Source of the DNA: Beijerinckiaceae bacterium
GTDB lineage: Bacteria > Pseudomonadota > Alphaproteobacteria > Rhizobiales > Beijerinckiaceae
Assembly: GCA_022702195.1 (NCBI GenBank)
Contig: JAKONB010000577.1
Coordinates: 1 to 6,046 of the forward strand
DNA: 6,046 nt
Direction of reading: 5' to 3'
This document shows positions 1-5,463 of this stretch, piece by piece. Each line of letters begins with the position of its first letter. Positions within the stretch are counted from its first letter, which is position 1. The position numbers were made by a program, and so were the translations under genes. The notes under the pieces were generated by a model that did not search any database, had not been told where the DNA came from, and saw only the letters and a program-made list of their open reading frames with translations.

Positions 1-141
1 GCGGCCGCAGCCGTCGCACAGGCTCTCCCACTCGGCCGGGCTCATCGCCTCGAGGCTCTTGGTGCGCCAGAACGGCTCCCGCGCGGTCGGTTGCGAATCT
101 GGTGGGGCCGGCGACGGGCGCGCGGCCGAGCGATCCCGCAT
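1..141 (-). CDS. ycgN: YcgN/UPF0260 family cysteine-cluster protein (5' end, partial)
   Basis: Minus-strand frame starting at ATG 141-139 and running off the left edge; 47 codons are visible. The translation contains FWRTKSLEAM at residues 24-33, then SPAEWESLCDGCGR up to the edge. This matches the N-terminus of E. coli YcgN (UPF0260, YkgJ-like zinc/iron-chelating cysteine-cluster family), where FW, K-L, MS-AEWESLCDGCG and then CC are hallmark positions. Two cysteines (C41 and C44) of the cluster are visible; the following CC pair would lie just outside. The family probably binds a metal ion, but its cellular role is not established. I chose ATG 141 because an AAGGTG sequence lies about seven bases upstream on the minus strand and because it puts the FW motif near the usual distance from the start. 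It is divergent from the penicillin-binding protein gene. Family assignment is strong; the exact start is fairly secure. Confidence 0.85.
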   Translation of the reverse strand, partial: MRDRSAARPSPAPPDSQPTAREPFWRTKSLEAMSPAEWESLCDGCGR

Positions 142-349
142 CGGGAGCACCTTGGGCGAGAGGAGGCGGATGGGACGATCCGCTCCTGTGCCGCAAGGCC
201 GTCCGGGGAGCAAGGGTCCGGAACGCAGTGACGCCCCGCCGCGGACGCCGCGCCACCGGCCCGCCCCAATCTGCCATCAGGGTGACGCCGATCTTCTTTC
301 GCCGGCATCGGCGACCATTGCCGCACCGCGCGCATTCCGCGATGACTGG

Positions 350-371
350 GCCTCGCGAACGGGCGCGAGGC
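350..371. repeat. Perfect 8-bp inverted repeat upstream of the PBP gene
   Basis: GCCTCGCG (350-357) and CGCGAGGC (364-371) are exact reverse complements around the 6-base spacer AACGGG. It ends 60 bases before the proposed GTG start. No T-run follows, so it is not an intrinsic terminator. It could be a stem-loop in the mRNA leader, a repressor site, or chance in GC-rich DNA. Confidence 0.4.
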
Positions 372-413
372 TTGGTAGGACAGGGGTGACGGCGCATGCC
401 GGACCCGCGGCCC

Positions 414-418
414 GAGGA
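414..418 (+). promoter_or_regulatory. Candidate ribosome binding site for the PBP gene
   Basis: GAGGA lies 12 bases before GTG 431, the start I favour; the spacing is a little long. The alternative is AGGA at 377-380, five bases before an in-frame GTG at 386, which would add 15 residues. The two cannot be separated from sequence alone. Confidence 0.4.
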
Positions 419-430
419 CAGACCAACACC

Positions 431-2647
431 GTGCGCCTGCCCAGAGCCACCTCGCTGACGACACGGATCAAGCGCGCCGCCCTCGCTTTCGACGCGTGGG
501 TGAATGCCGGCCTGTACGATGGCGGCCGCTCGGCCGGCGAGACCTACGAGCGCTTCCAGGAGCGCATGAACGTGTTCTCGGTGCGCGGCTGGAAGCGCGT
601 CGCCCTCGACCTGACGAGCGAGGCGACGACGCTCGGCACCGGCGGCGCCATCGTGATGCTGGCGCTGGCCCAATCGGCCTTCCACCAGACCAGCGACAAT
701 TGGCTGAAAGCGCAGGATCTCGCCGTGACCTTCCTCGACCGCTACGGCACCGAGGTCGGGCGGCGCGGCATCAAGCACGACGATTCGCTGAAACTCGACG
801 ACTTTCCCGACATCATGATCAAGGCCCTGGTCTCCACCGAGGACCGGCGCTTCTACGAGCATTGGGGCATCGACCCGATCGGCACGGCCCGGGCGCTGGT
901 GTCGAATTCGCGCGGCGGCGGCAACACCCAGGGCGGCTCGTCCATCACCCAGCAGCTCGCCAAGAACCTGTTCCTCACCAACGAGCGCTCCCTCGAACGC
1001 AAGGTCAACGAGGCGTTCCTGGCCCTGTGGCTGGAGAGCCACCTCTCCAAGAACGAGATCCTCAAGCTCTACCTCGACCGGGCCTATATGGGCGGCGGCA
1101 CCTTCGGCGCGGTGGCGGCGGCGGATTACTATTTCGGCAAGCCGCTCAAGGATATCAGCCTCGCGGAGGCGGCGATGCTGGCCGGCCTGTTCAAGGCGCC
1201 GACCAAGTACGCCCCCCACGTCAACCTGCCGGCGGCCCGCGCCCGCGCGGCGGACGTGCTGCACAACATGGTGGAGGCCGGCTTCCTCACGGAGGGCCAG
1301 ATCCAGACGGCGCTGCGCAACCCGGCGACCCCGGTGACGCGCACCCGCGACATCACCGCCGATTACTACCTCGACTGGGCCTTCGGCGAGATCAAGGGCC
1401 TGGCCGATGCCGGCAAGCTGCGCAACGACCGGGTACTGACGGTCAAGACGCCCCTCGATCTGGCCATCCAGAAGCGGGCCGACGAGGTGGTGGAGAGCAC
1501 CCTGCGCCGCTACGGCGACCAGTACGAGGTCGACGAGGCCGCCATGGTCATCCTCGATCCGGACGGAGCCCTGCGCGCCATGGTGGGCGGCGCCGATTAC
1601 GGGCAGAGCCAGTTCAACCGCGCCACCGACGCCCTGCGCCAGCCCGGCTCCTCGTTCAAACCCTACGTCTACGCGGCCGGTCTCTCCGCCGGCCTGTACC
1701 GCCCGGACACGCGGGTGGTGGATCGCCCGGTCTGCCTCGGCAATTGGTGCCCGCAGAACTACGGACGCTCGTTTTCCGGCGCCACCACGCTCACGGTGGC
1801 GGTGGCCAAGTCGATCAACACGATCCCGATCCAGATCTCCATCGCGTTGGGCAAGGCCATGGGCATCACCAACGAGTTCAAGGCCGCCGCGGCCGGACGC
1901 AAGAAGATCATCGACACCGCCCACCGCATGGGCATCACCACGCCGCTGGTCGATTCGGTCTCGCTCCCCATCGGCTCGGCCGAGGTCAATGTCCTCGATC
2001 AGGCGGCCGGCTACGCGGTGTTCGCCAATGGCGGCAAGAAGGCCAAGCCCTACGCCGCCATGGAGGTGAAGAATTCCAGCGGCGAGGTGATCTACCGGCA
2101 TGCCGACGAGAAGCCCGAGCAGGTGCTCTCGACCCAGGTGGTGGCCGACATGAACTTCATGCTCAACAAGGTGGTCGAGGAGGGCACCGGCAAGCGGGCC
2201 CAGCTCGAAGGCGTCAAGGTCGCGGGCAAGTCCGGCACCACGAACGCCTACCGGGACGCCTGGTTCGTCGCCTATACGGGCAATTACGTGGGCGCCGTTT
2301 GGTTCGGCAACGACGACCACACCTCCACCAACAAGATGACCGGCGGCTCGCTGCCCGCCATGACGTGGCACGACGTAATGGAAACGGCGCATCAGGGCAT
2401 CGAGCTGAAGCCCCTGCCCGGCCTCAAGGATGTCGGCCGCGCCGTGGCGCAGGCCCGCGATCCCGCGGCGGCGGCTCCGGTGAACGCGGCGGCCAGCGCG
2501 GCCGGCAAGCTCTCGCGGCGCTCCTTCGAGGTCATCGGCAGCATGAACGGACTGTTCCGGACGGTGGAGGTGAACGCATCCGCCGCCCGGCCGGCTAGCG
2601 GGCGCGGCGACGTGGCCGAAGGCGCCCGTTCCATCGGCGTCCCGTAG
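431..2647 (+). CDS. Class A penicillin-binding protein (PBP1A-type transglycosylase/transpeptidase)
   Basis: Bifunctional peptidoglycan synthase anchored in the inner membrane and acting in the periplasm: the GT51 domain polymerises lipid II into glycan strands and the transpeptidase domain cross-links peptide stems. From GTG 431 it has 738 residues. A cytoplasmic tail is followed by a hydrophobic segment near 66-84. The GT51 domain (about 115-290) shows EDRRFYEHWG with catalytic E137, GGSSITQQ at 168-175, the RKVNEAFLALWLE block at 190-202 and KNEILKLYLDRAYMGG at 207-222. The transpeptidase domain (about 368-650) shows SSFK at 407-410 (nucleophile S407, K410), SIN at 461-463 and KSGTT at 600-604. 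All key residues are present, so it should be active. It is shorter than E. coli PBP1a (850 residues), having little between the two domains. C435 and C440 could form a small disulfide loop. The frame stays open back to 59, but that part resembles nothing and overlaps ycgN. The DUF1214 gene follows after 6 bp, suggesting co-transcription. Confidence 0.95.
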   Translation: MRLPRATSLTTRIKRAALAFDAWVNAGLYDGGRSAGETYERFQERMNVFSVRGWKRVALDLTSEATTLGTGGAIVMLALAQSAFHQTSDNWLKAQDLAVTFLDRYGTEVGRRGIKHDDSLKLDDFPDIMIKALVSTEDRRFYEHWGIDPIGTARALVSNSRGGGNTQGGSSITQQLAKNLFLTNERSLERKVNEAFLALWLESHLSKNEILKLYLDRAYMGGGTFGAVAAADYYFGKPLKDISLAEAAMLAGLFKAPTKYAPHVNLPAARARAADVLHNMVEAGFLTEGQIQTALRNPATPVTRTRDITADYYLDWAFGEIKGLADAGKLRNDRVLTVKTPLDLAIQKRADEVVESTLRRYGDQYEVDEAAMVILDPDGALRAMVGGADYGQSQFNRATDALRQPGSSFKPYVYAAGLSAGLYRPDTRVVDRPVCLGNWCPQNYGRSFSGATTLTVAVAKSINTIPIQISIALGKAMGITNEFKAAAAGRKKIIDTAHRMGITTPLVDSVSLPIGSAEVNVLDQAAGYAVFANGGKKAKPYAAMEVKNSSGEVIYRHADEKPEQVLSTQVVADMNFMLNKVVEEGTGKRAQLEGVKVAGKSGTTNAYRDAWFVAYTGNYVGAVWFGNDDHTSTNKMTGGSLPAMTWHDVMETAHQGIELKPLPGLKDVGRAVAQARDPAAAAPVNAAASAAGKLSRRSFEVIGSMNGLFRTVEVNASAARPASGRGDVAEGARSIGVP

Positions 2648-2653
2648 CGCGGG

Positions 2654-3355
2654 ATGGTCGGGATGAAATGGGCCGACAGGGCCGCGCGCGCGCGCGCGGC
2701 CGCCGCGCCGGGAACCGCCTCCGCCCCGGGGGGACGGGTGATCGCAGCCGTGCGGGAAGCCGTGCGGCGCGCCTCCACCGTCTCGCTGCTGATCTATGCC
2801 CTGGCGCTCGGCGCCGGGCTCGGACTCGTCAGCGCCGATTACGCGACCAGCGGCGGCTATCCGTTCGGCGGCGTCGCGGTGGGCGCCTGGACCGCCTGGC
2901 CCCGCGCCGGCACGGTGGGGGCCGATCCCTACACGCGCGCCGTGAATGCCCGCCGGGGCGAAATTCCCCTGGCCATCGGCGAGGGCATGCTCCTCACCGC
3001 CGCGCAGGACGAGGACGGCCGGACCCTCGATGCCGCCTGCACCTACGCCATCGCCGGCATCACGCCGCCGGCGCGGGCCTGGACCGTGACGGTGGCGGGC
3101 CGCGGCGCGGCCTCCCCCGGCCAGACCGCCCTGCGCGAGGGCTTCACCTCCACGGAGATCCTGCGGGAGAGGGACGGACGCTTCGTCATCACGCTCTCAC
3201 CGACCGTGCAGCCCGGGAACTGGCTGCCGATGCCCCGCGCCTCCGGCCCGATCCGGCTGGCGCTGCGCCTCTACGACACCCCTGTGGCCGCCAGCGCCGG
3301 GACCCTCGACCGGACCGGACTGCCGGCGATCACCCGCACGGGATGCACCGGATGA
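2654..3355 (+). CDS. Membrane-anchored DUF1214 domain protein
   Basis: A 233-residue protein: a basic, alanine-rich N-terminus, one membrane segment at about 42-61, then a presumably periplasmic domain. The C-terminal part resembles DUF1214 (PF06742): DGRFVITLSPTVQPGNWLPM at 174-193 followed by GPIRLALRLYDTP at 198-210 matches the family pattern of a strand, PGNWLP and G-P-hydrophobic-LRLY. The molecular function of DUF1214 is unknown. The gene begins 6 bp after the PBP stop, and its stop overlaps the next start (ATGA, 3352-3355), so the three genes are probably one operon and the DUF pair is translationally coupled. No strong ribosome binding site marks the start: ATG 2654 has GCGGG directly in front, while ATG 2663 (230 residues) has GGGATGG about five bases upstream and is a fair alternative. 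A run of eight CG dinucleotides lies inside codons 10-15. Confidence 0.85.
   Translation: MVGMKWADRAARARAAAAPGTASAPGGRVIAAVREAVRRASTVSLLIYALALGAGLGLVSADYATSGGYPFGGVAVGAWTAWPRAGTVGADPYTRAVNARRGEIPLAIGEGMLLTAAQDEDGRTLDAACTYAIAGITPPARAWTVTVAGRGAASPGQTALREGFTSTEILRERDGRFVITLSPTVQPGNWLPMPRASGPIRLALRLYDTPVAASAGTLDRTGLPAITRTGCTG
2681..2700. repeat. (CG)8 dinucleotide tract in a 20-bp perfect palindrome
   Basis: Eight consecutive CG units fill 2683-2698 and, with GC on each side, make a 20-bp sequence identical to its own reverse complement. It sits in the first 16 codons of the DUF1214 gene and encodes part of the AARARAAAA stretch. Alternating CG of this length can slip during replication or adopt Z-DNA. 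It may also be simple compositional drift in a low-complexity N-terminus. Confidence 0.7.
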
Positions 3356-3963
3356 CGCCACGCGGCCGCTTTCTCCTCGCCACCCTGTCGGGACTGGTGC
3401 TCGCCGGCCTCGTCCATGTGGGCACGGTGCTGCTCATCCCGGGCCTGTCGGAGACGGATGCGCTGTCGCGGGCGCAGTCGAGCGAGACCCTCGATCACGC
3501 CATGCCGGTCTATACCCTGGCCACCGGCGACACCCCCGCCCCCGCCGAGGCCTGGCTGCCGATTCCCGATCCTTCCGTGGCGGTCGGGCTCTGCGCCTAC
3601 GATCTCGCCGACGGACCCATGCGGGTCTCGGCCCGGACCGGGCCGCTGATGCTCTCCCTGGCGGTGCATGGACGGCGCGGGGCGTTCTACGCGGTGACCG
3701 ACCAGGCGGCGGTGCGCGGCGCCCTCGACCTCGTGGTGCTGACCCGCGCCCAGTACGACGAGGCGCTCGCCAATGCCGACGACAACGAGGTGAGCCACGA
3801 CGTCCGCATCGTCGCCCCCGAGCGCCGGGGCTACGTGGTGGTGCGGGTGATCGCGGCCCTGCCGAGCCAGCGCAGCGCGGCCAACGCGGCGATCCAGGCG
3901 GTGTCCTGCACGGTGGACAGCCCCGACGAGGAAACCAAGGACGAGACCAAGGCCGGCGGCTGA
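3352..3963 (+). CDS. Membrane-anchored DUF1254 domain protein
   Basis: A 203-residue protein with a hydrophobic segment at about 7-29 that would act as a membrane anchor or uncleaved signal, followed by a periplasmic domain. The features resemble the short alphaproteobacterial form of DUF1254 (PF06863): a WLPIPDPSVAVGLCAYDL block at 68-85 with GP at 88-89, then RVSARTG at 91-97 and a C-terminal VVVRVIAALPS strand near 162-172. C81 and C196 could pair in the periplasm. The tail (about 199-203, preceded by DEETKDETK) is charged. The start overlaps the DUF1214 stop as ATGA, with GGGA eight bases upstream at 3340-3343; an in-frame ATG at 3343 would add three residues. DUF1254 and DUF1214 often occur fused in one polypeptide in other bacteria; here they are adjacent separate genes, suggesting a heteromeric envelope complex. 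Function is unknown. Confidence 0.8.
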   Translation: MTPRGRFLLATLSGLVLAGLVHVGTVLLIPGLSETDALSRAQSSETLDHAMPVYTLATGDTPAPAEAWLPIPDPSVAVGLCAYDLADGPMRVSARTGPLMLSLAVHGRRGAFYAVTDQAAVRGALDLVVLTRAQYDEALANADDNEVSHDVRIVAPERRGYVVVRVIAALPSQRSAANAAIQAVSCTVDSPDEETKDETKAGG

Positions 3964-3979
3964 TACGATTTTGCGCGTC

Positions 3980-4789
3980 TCAGTACTTCGCCACCACGGG
4001 GCGGGGCGCCACGGCCACCGCCTCGGGCTCCGGAAGCAGGCCGCAGCGGCTCTCGGATTCTGCGGCGACCAGCGGGTCGAGGAACGCGCGCCGCGCCTGC
4101 AGGGCGCCAAGGGTGCGCTCCACCAGCACCGCCTGCTGACTCGGAACCTCGATCACGAGGTGTTCCAGGGCGTAGCGATAGCGCCCGACCCGCAGGCCGG
4201 TCTCCAGCCGCACCCAGGCGATCAGGCAGCGATTTTCCGCGACCCGCATCGCCGCGTCGCGCACGTCGGCATCGCCGAGACTCTTCACGAAGGGCAGGCT
4301 GCGCAGGCGCAGGGCGTCGGCCTCCTTCACCCGCGCGGCGGTGGCGGCGAAGGGCGCGATCAGGCGCGCATCGGCGCCGATATCCTCGGACAGGCGGTGA
4401 TAGCGCGACACCGGGGACCGAAACGCATCCGCCAGCAGCGCATCGTGATAGGCAGTCACGTCGTCCGACCGCCAGTTGGGCGGCAGCACCCGGGTGCGGG
4501 TCAGGTTGGCGAGGATGTCGGTGAAGGCCTCGTTCCCGGCCGCCGGCATCAGGAAGCGCCAGGCCCGGTCGCGCAGGGTGCGCTCGTCATCGGTCAGCGG
4601 AAAGGACGAGGCCGGCTCGCCGCGCTCGTGGGCGGCCAGCGTGCCGGTGGTCTCGACGAGGCTGTTCCAGGCGCTCGCCTTGGGGCGGCCGAAATCGCCC
4701 TGCTGGGCGCATCCCATCAGCGAGGCGCAGCCCGCCAGCAGGGCGCAGAACAGGACGGGCGCGGACCGGATGGTGCGGACGGCAAACAT
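3980..4789 (-). CDS. Predicted lipoprotein of unknown function
   Basis: A 269-residue minus-strand protein starting at ATG 4789. The N-terminus has basic R5 and R8, a short hydrophobic stretch 11-20 and a lipobox LAGC at 18-21, so C21 is the probable lipidation site; a second cysteine at 27 (LMGC) fits the lipobox less well. The mature part is mostly helical and charged, with a distinctive block SSFPLTDDERTLRDRAWRFL at 61-80 and LTRTRVLPPNW at 95-105. I do not recognise an enzyme or binding motif; my impression is of a conserved Hyphomicrobiales lipoprotein without known function. The gene follows the 73-residue gene by 19 bp on the same strand and is probably co-transcribed. I see no strong ribosome binding site. 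Its stop is 16 bp from the stop of the convergent DUF1254 gene. The coding call is supported by the clean signal sequence and by the unnatural composition of the opposing frame. Confidence 0.8.
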   Translation of the reverse strand: MFAVRTIRSAPVLFCALLAGCASLMGCAQQGDFGRPKASAWNSLVETTGTLAAHERGEPASSFPLTDDERTLRDRAWRFLMPAAGNEAFTDILANLTRTRVLPPNWRSDDVTAYHDALLADAFRSPVSRYHRLSEDIGADARLIAPFAATAARVKEADALRLRSLPFVKSLGDADVRDAAMRVAENRCLIAWVRLETGLRVGRYRYALEHLVIEVPSQQAVLVERTLGALQARRAFLDPLVAAESESRCGLLPEPEAVAVAPRPVVAKY

Positions 4790-4808
4790 CTGTGCGGGCG
4801 TGCGGGTA

Positions 4809-5030
4809 TCAGGAGCGACGGCGCAGGCGCGGCGCGCTCGCGGCCGGCTCAGCCATGCGCTCGTAGCGGATGCCGGTGAACAGCAGGATGCTGCCCTGCG
4901 GCGAAGCGTCCGCCTCGGCGGGCCGGCGGAAGCGCCGGGTCTGGCCTTGGGGAAACGTCACGACCGTGGCGGTGGGGCGTTCGGAAGCGGGTGGCATGCT
5001 CCCGGTCTTGGGCGACCTGTCACGATTCAT
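4809..5030 (-). CDS. Small conserved-looking protein, 73 residues, function unknown
   Basis: Minus-strand gene starting at ATG 5030 and ending in TGA at 4809-4811. The product is basic and proline/arginine-rich, without signal peptide or membrane segment, so probably cytoplasmic. The most structured part is GSILLFTGIRYERM at 46-59, which resembles a short conserved motif of small hypothetical proteins in Hyphomicrobiales; the termini look disordered. The frame is open further upstream to a GTG at 5120, but the extra 30 residues are arginine-rich and unlike a protein start. A weak GGGA about nine bases before ATG 5030 supports the shorter form. It precedes the lipoprotein gene by 19 bp and may be its operon partner. 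No function can be assigned. Confidence 0.65.
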   Translation of the reverse strand: MNRDRSPKTGSMPPASERPTATVVTFPQGQTRRFRRPAEADASPQGSILLFTGIRYERMAEPAASAPRLRRRS

Positions 5031-5222
5031 CGGCTGCAGTCCCGTCCATTCCCGTCGCGGCACCGGCGATCGTCGTTGCCGGCTCGCCGTCGATCTCACG
5101 GCACGCTGCGAGATCACCACGTCGTGGTTAACGGAATCTTGCCGCCGCGGGCGGATTGGCTCAGGTCACGGGCGATCGTGCGGCGGCCGACCGGCGTGAC
5201 CGTCGCGCGCGCCGGGCAAAAA
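5031..5222. other. Divergent regulatory region between the 73-residue gene and the sRNA candidate
   Basis: No protein gene is convincing here on either strand. It should carry the promoter of the minus-strand pair and of the plus-strand RNA candidate. The clearest elements are a 13-bp palindrome at 5116-5128 and a partial CtrA-like TTAAC-N6-TT motif at 5128-5143. I could not identify a reliable sigma-70 promoter. Confidence 0.5.
5116..5128. promoter_or_regulatory. Operator-like palindrome ACCACG-T-CGTGGT
   Basis: ACCACG (5116-5121) and CGTGGT (5123-5128) are exact reverse complements around a single T. It lies about 90 bp upstream of the minus-strand 73-residue gene and about 115 bp upstream of the sRNA candidate, directly beside a GTTAAC sequence at 5127-5132. 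The size and symmetry suit a dimeric regulator, but no regulator can be named. Confidence 0.35.
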
Positions 5223-5250
5223 CCGCCGTGGCCCGCGACTTGCACGGCGG
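5223..5250 (+). repeat. Inverted repeat just upstream of the sRNA core
   Basis: CCGCCGTG (5223-5230) and CACGGCGG (5243-5250) are perfect 8-bp complements with a 12-base spacer. It immediately precedes the MmgR-like hairpin. It may be a first stem-loop of a longer RNA, or a protein-binding site at the RNA's promoter. Confidence 0.4.
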
Positions 5251-5318
5251 AGACATGCCCGTGGCGGGCATTCCTCCCTTGGACTCAGCCCCGTCCGTTC
5301 ATCCGGACGGGGCTTTTT
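5243..5318 (+). ncRNA. Candidate suhB/MmgR (alpha-r8) family trans-acting small RNA
   Basis: A plus-strand transcript is implied by an intrinsic terminator that has no protein gene in front of it. The visible order is hairpin ATGCCCG-TGG-CGGGCAT (5255-5271, 7 bp), an unpaired linker including TTCCTCCCTTGG (5271-5282), then the terminator hairpin with its T-run (5287-5318). A short first hairpin, a single-stranded pyrimidine-rich CCUCCC linker complementary to Shine-Dalgarno sequences, and a terminator are what I recall of the alphaproteobacterial suhB/MmgR family; in Sinorhizobium meliloti MmgR is an Hfq-linked RNA of about 77 nt that limits polyhydroxybutyrate accumulation. The 5' end is not determined: 5243 gives 76 nt, while inclusion of the upstream repeat would start near 5223. 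No clear promoter is seen. The family match is from memory of the motif and layout; the presence of an sRNA is more secure than its name. Confidence 0.65.
5287..5318 (+). terminator. Intrinsic (Rho-independent) terminator
   Basis: AGCCCCGTCCG (5287-5297) pairs perfectly with CGGACGGGGCT (5304-5314) around the 6-base loop TTCATC, and the last T begins a run of five (5314-5318). It works only for plus-strand transcription: the other side has no T-run. It defines the 3' end of the sRNA candidate and insulates the downstream secreted-protein gene. Confidence 0.92.
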
Positions 5319-5399
5319 CTTGGGCGCTCCCTGGTGGCCCCAGACCGAGCCGGAGCCCCGACCGGGTCGCATGGCGGGAACCGACGCGCTTCCGTGCGC

Positions 5400-5429
5400 T
5401 TGCTAAGCGCGGGGCTCGGCCGATATGCC
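5400..5429 (+). promoter_or_regulatory. Possible sigma-70 promoter for the secreted cysteine-rich protein
   Basis: TTGCTA (5400-5405) could be a -35 and TATGCC (5424-5429) a -10, with an 18-base spacer, placing transcription start roughly 25-30 bases before the ATG at 5464. Both boxes match consensus only partly, but the terminator just upstream makes a promoter somewhere in 5319-5450 necessary. Confidence 0.35.
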
Positions 5430-5449
5430 CTCCCCATCCCTATCAAACG

Positions 5450-5454
5450 AAGGA
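5450..5454 (+). promoter_or_regulatory. Ribosome binding site deciding the start at 5464
   Basis: AAGGA lies nine bases before ATG 5464, a good Shine-Dalgarno with normal spacing. The in-frame ATG at 5425, which would add 13 residues in front of the signal peptide, has no such sequence and overlaps the possible -10. Confidence 0.7.
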
Positions 5455-5463
5455 CACCGCAGG

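Larger units (their letters stand above)
142..430. other. Divergent intergenic region between ycgN and the PBP gene
   Basis: This stretch separates two divergent genes. An open frame runs through it in phase with the PBP gene, but its translation is arginine/proline-rich with no family resemblance and overlaps the ycgN coding region, so I read it as non-coding GC-rich DNA. It should hold both promoters, but I could not pick a convincing -35/-10 pair in either direction. The one clear structural element is a perfect 8-bp inverted repeat at 350-371, listed separately. A weaker GCCGAT/ATCGGC repeat occurs at 287-312. Confidence 0.6.

Noticed and set aside
287..312. GCCGAT/ATCGGC inverted repeat as an operator
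   Set aside because: Only 6 bp with a 14-base spacer in GC-rich DNA; expected by chance.
59..430. Open frame in phase with and upstream of the PBP start, which would extend the protein to 862 residues
   Set aside because: Its translation is Arg/Pro/Gly-rich with no family resemblance, it overlaps the ycgN coding region, and class A PBPs start shortly before the membrane segment.
42..464. 140-residue minus-strand open frame over the ycgN/PBP intergenic region
   Set aside because: It is in a different frame from ycgN, low complexity and arginine-rich, and overlaps two better supported genes.
496..2598. 700-codon second plus-strand open frame inside the PBP gene
   Set aside because: Gly/Arg/Pro/His-rich shadow of a high-GC gene with perfect PBP motifs in the other frame.
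2668..3351. Upstream continuation of the DUF1254 frame across the whole DUF1214 gene, suggesting a 431-residue protein or frameshift fusion via the CG tract
   Set aside because: The translation is arginine-rich noise, whereas the DUF1214 frame has a membrane segment and family motifs; the ATGA overlap explains the arrangement.
3971..4879. 302-codon plus-strand open frame opposite the lipoprotein gene
   Set aside because: His/Gly/Arg-rich composition without a domain; the minus strand carries a signal sequence, lipobox and ordinary protein composition.
5031..5120. 30-residue upstream extension of the 73-residue gene to GTG 5120
   Set aside because: The extension is Arg-rich, starts at the edge of the palindrome and lacks a ribosome binding site; ATG 5030 is simpler.
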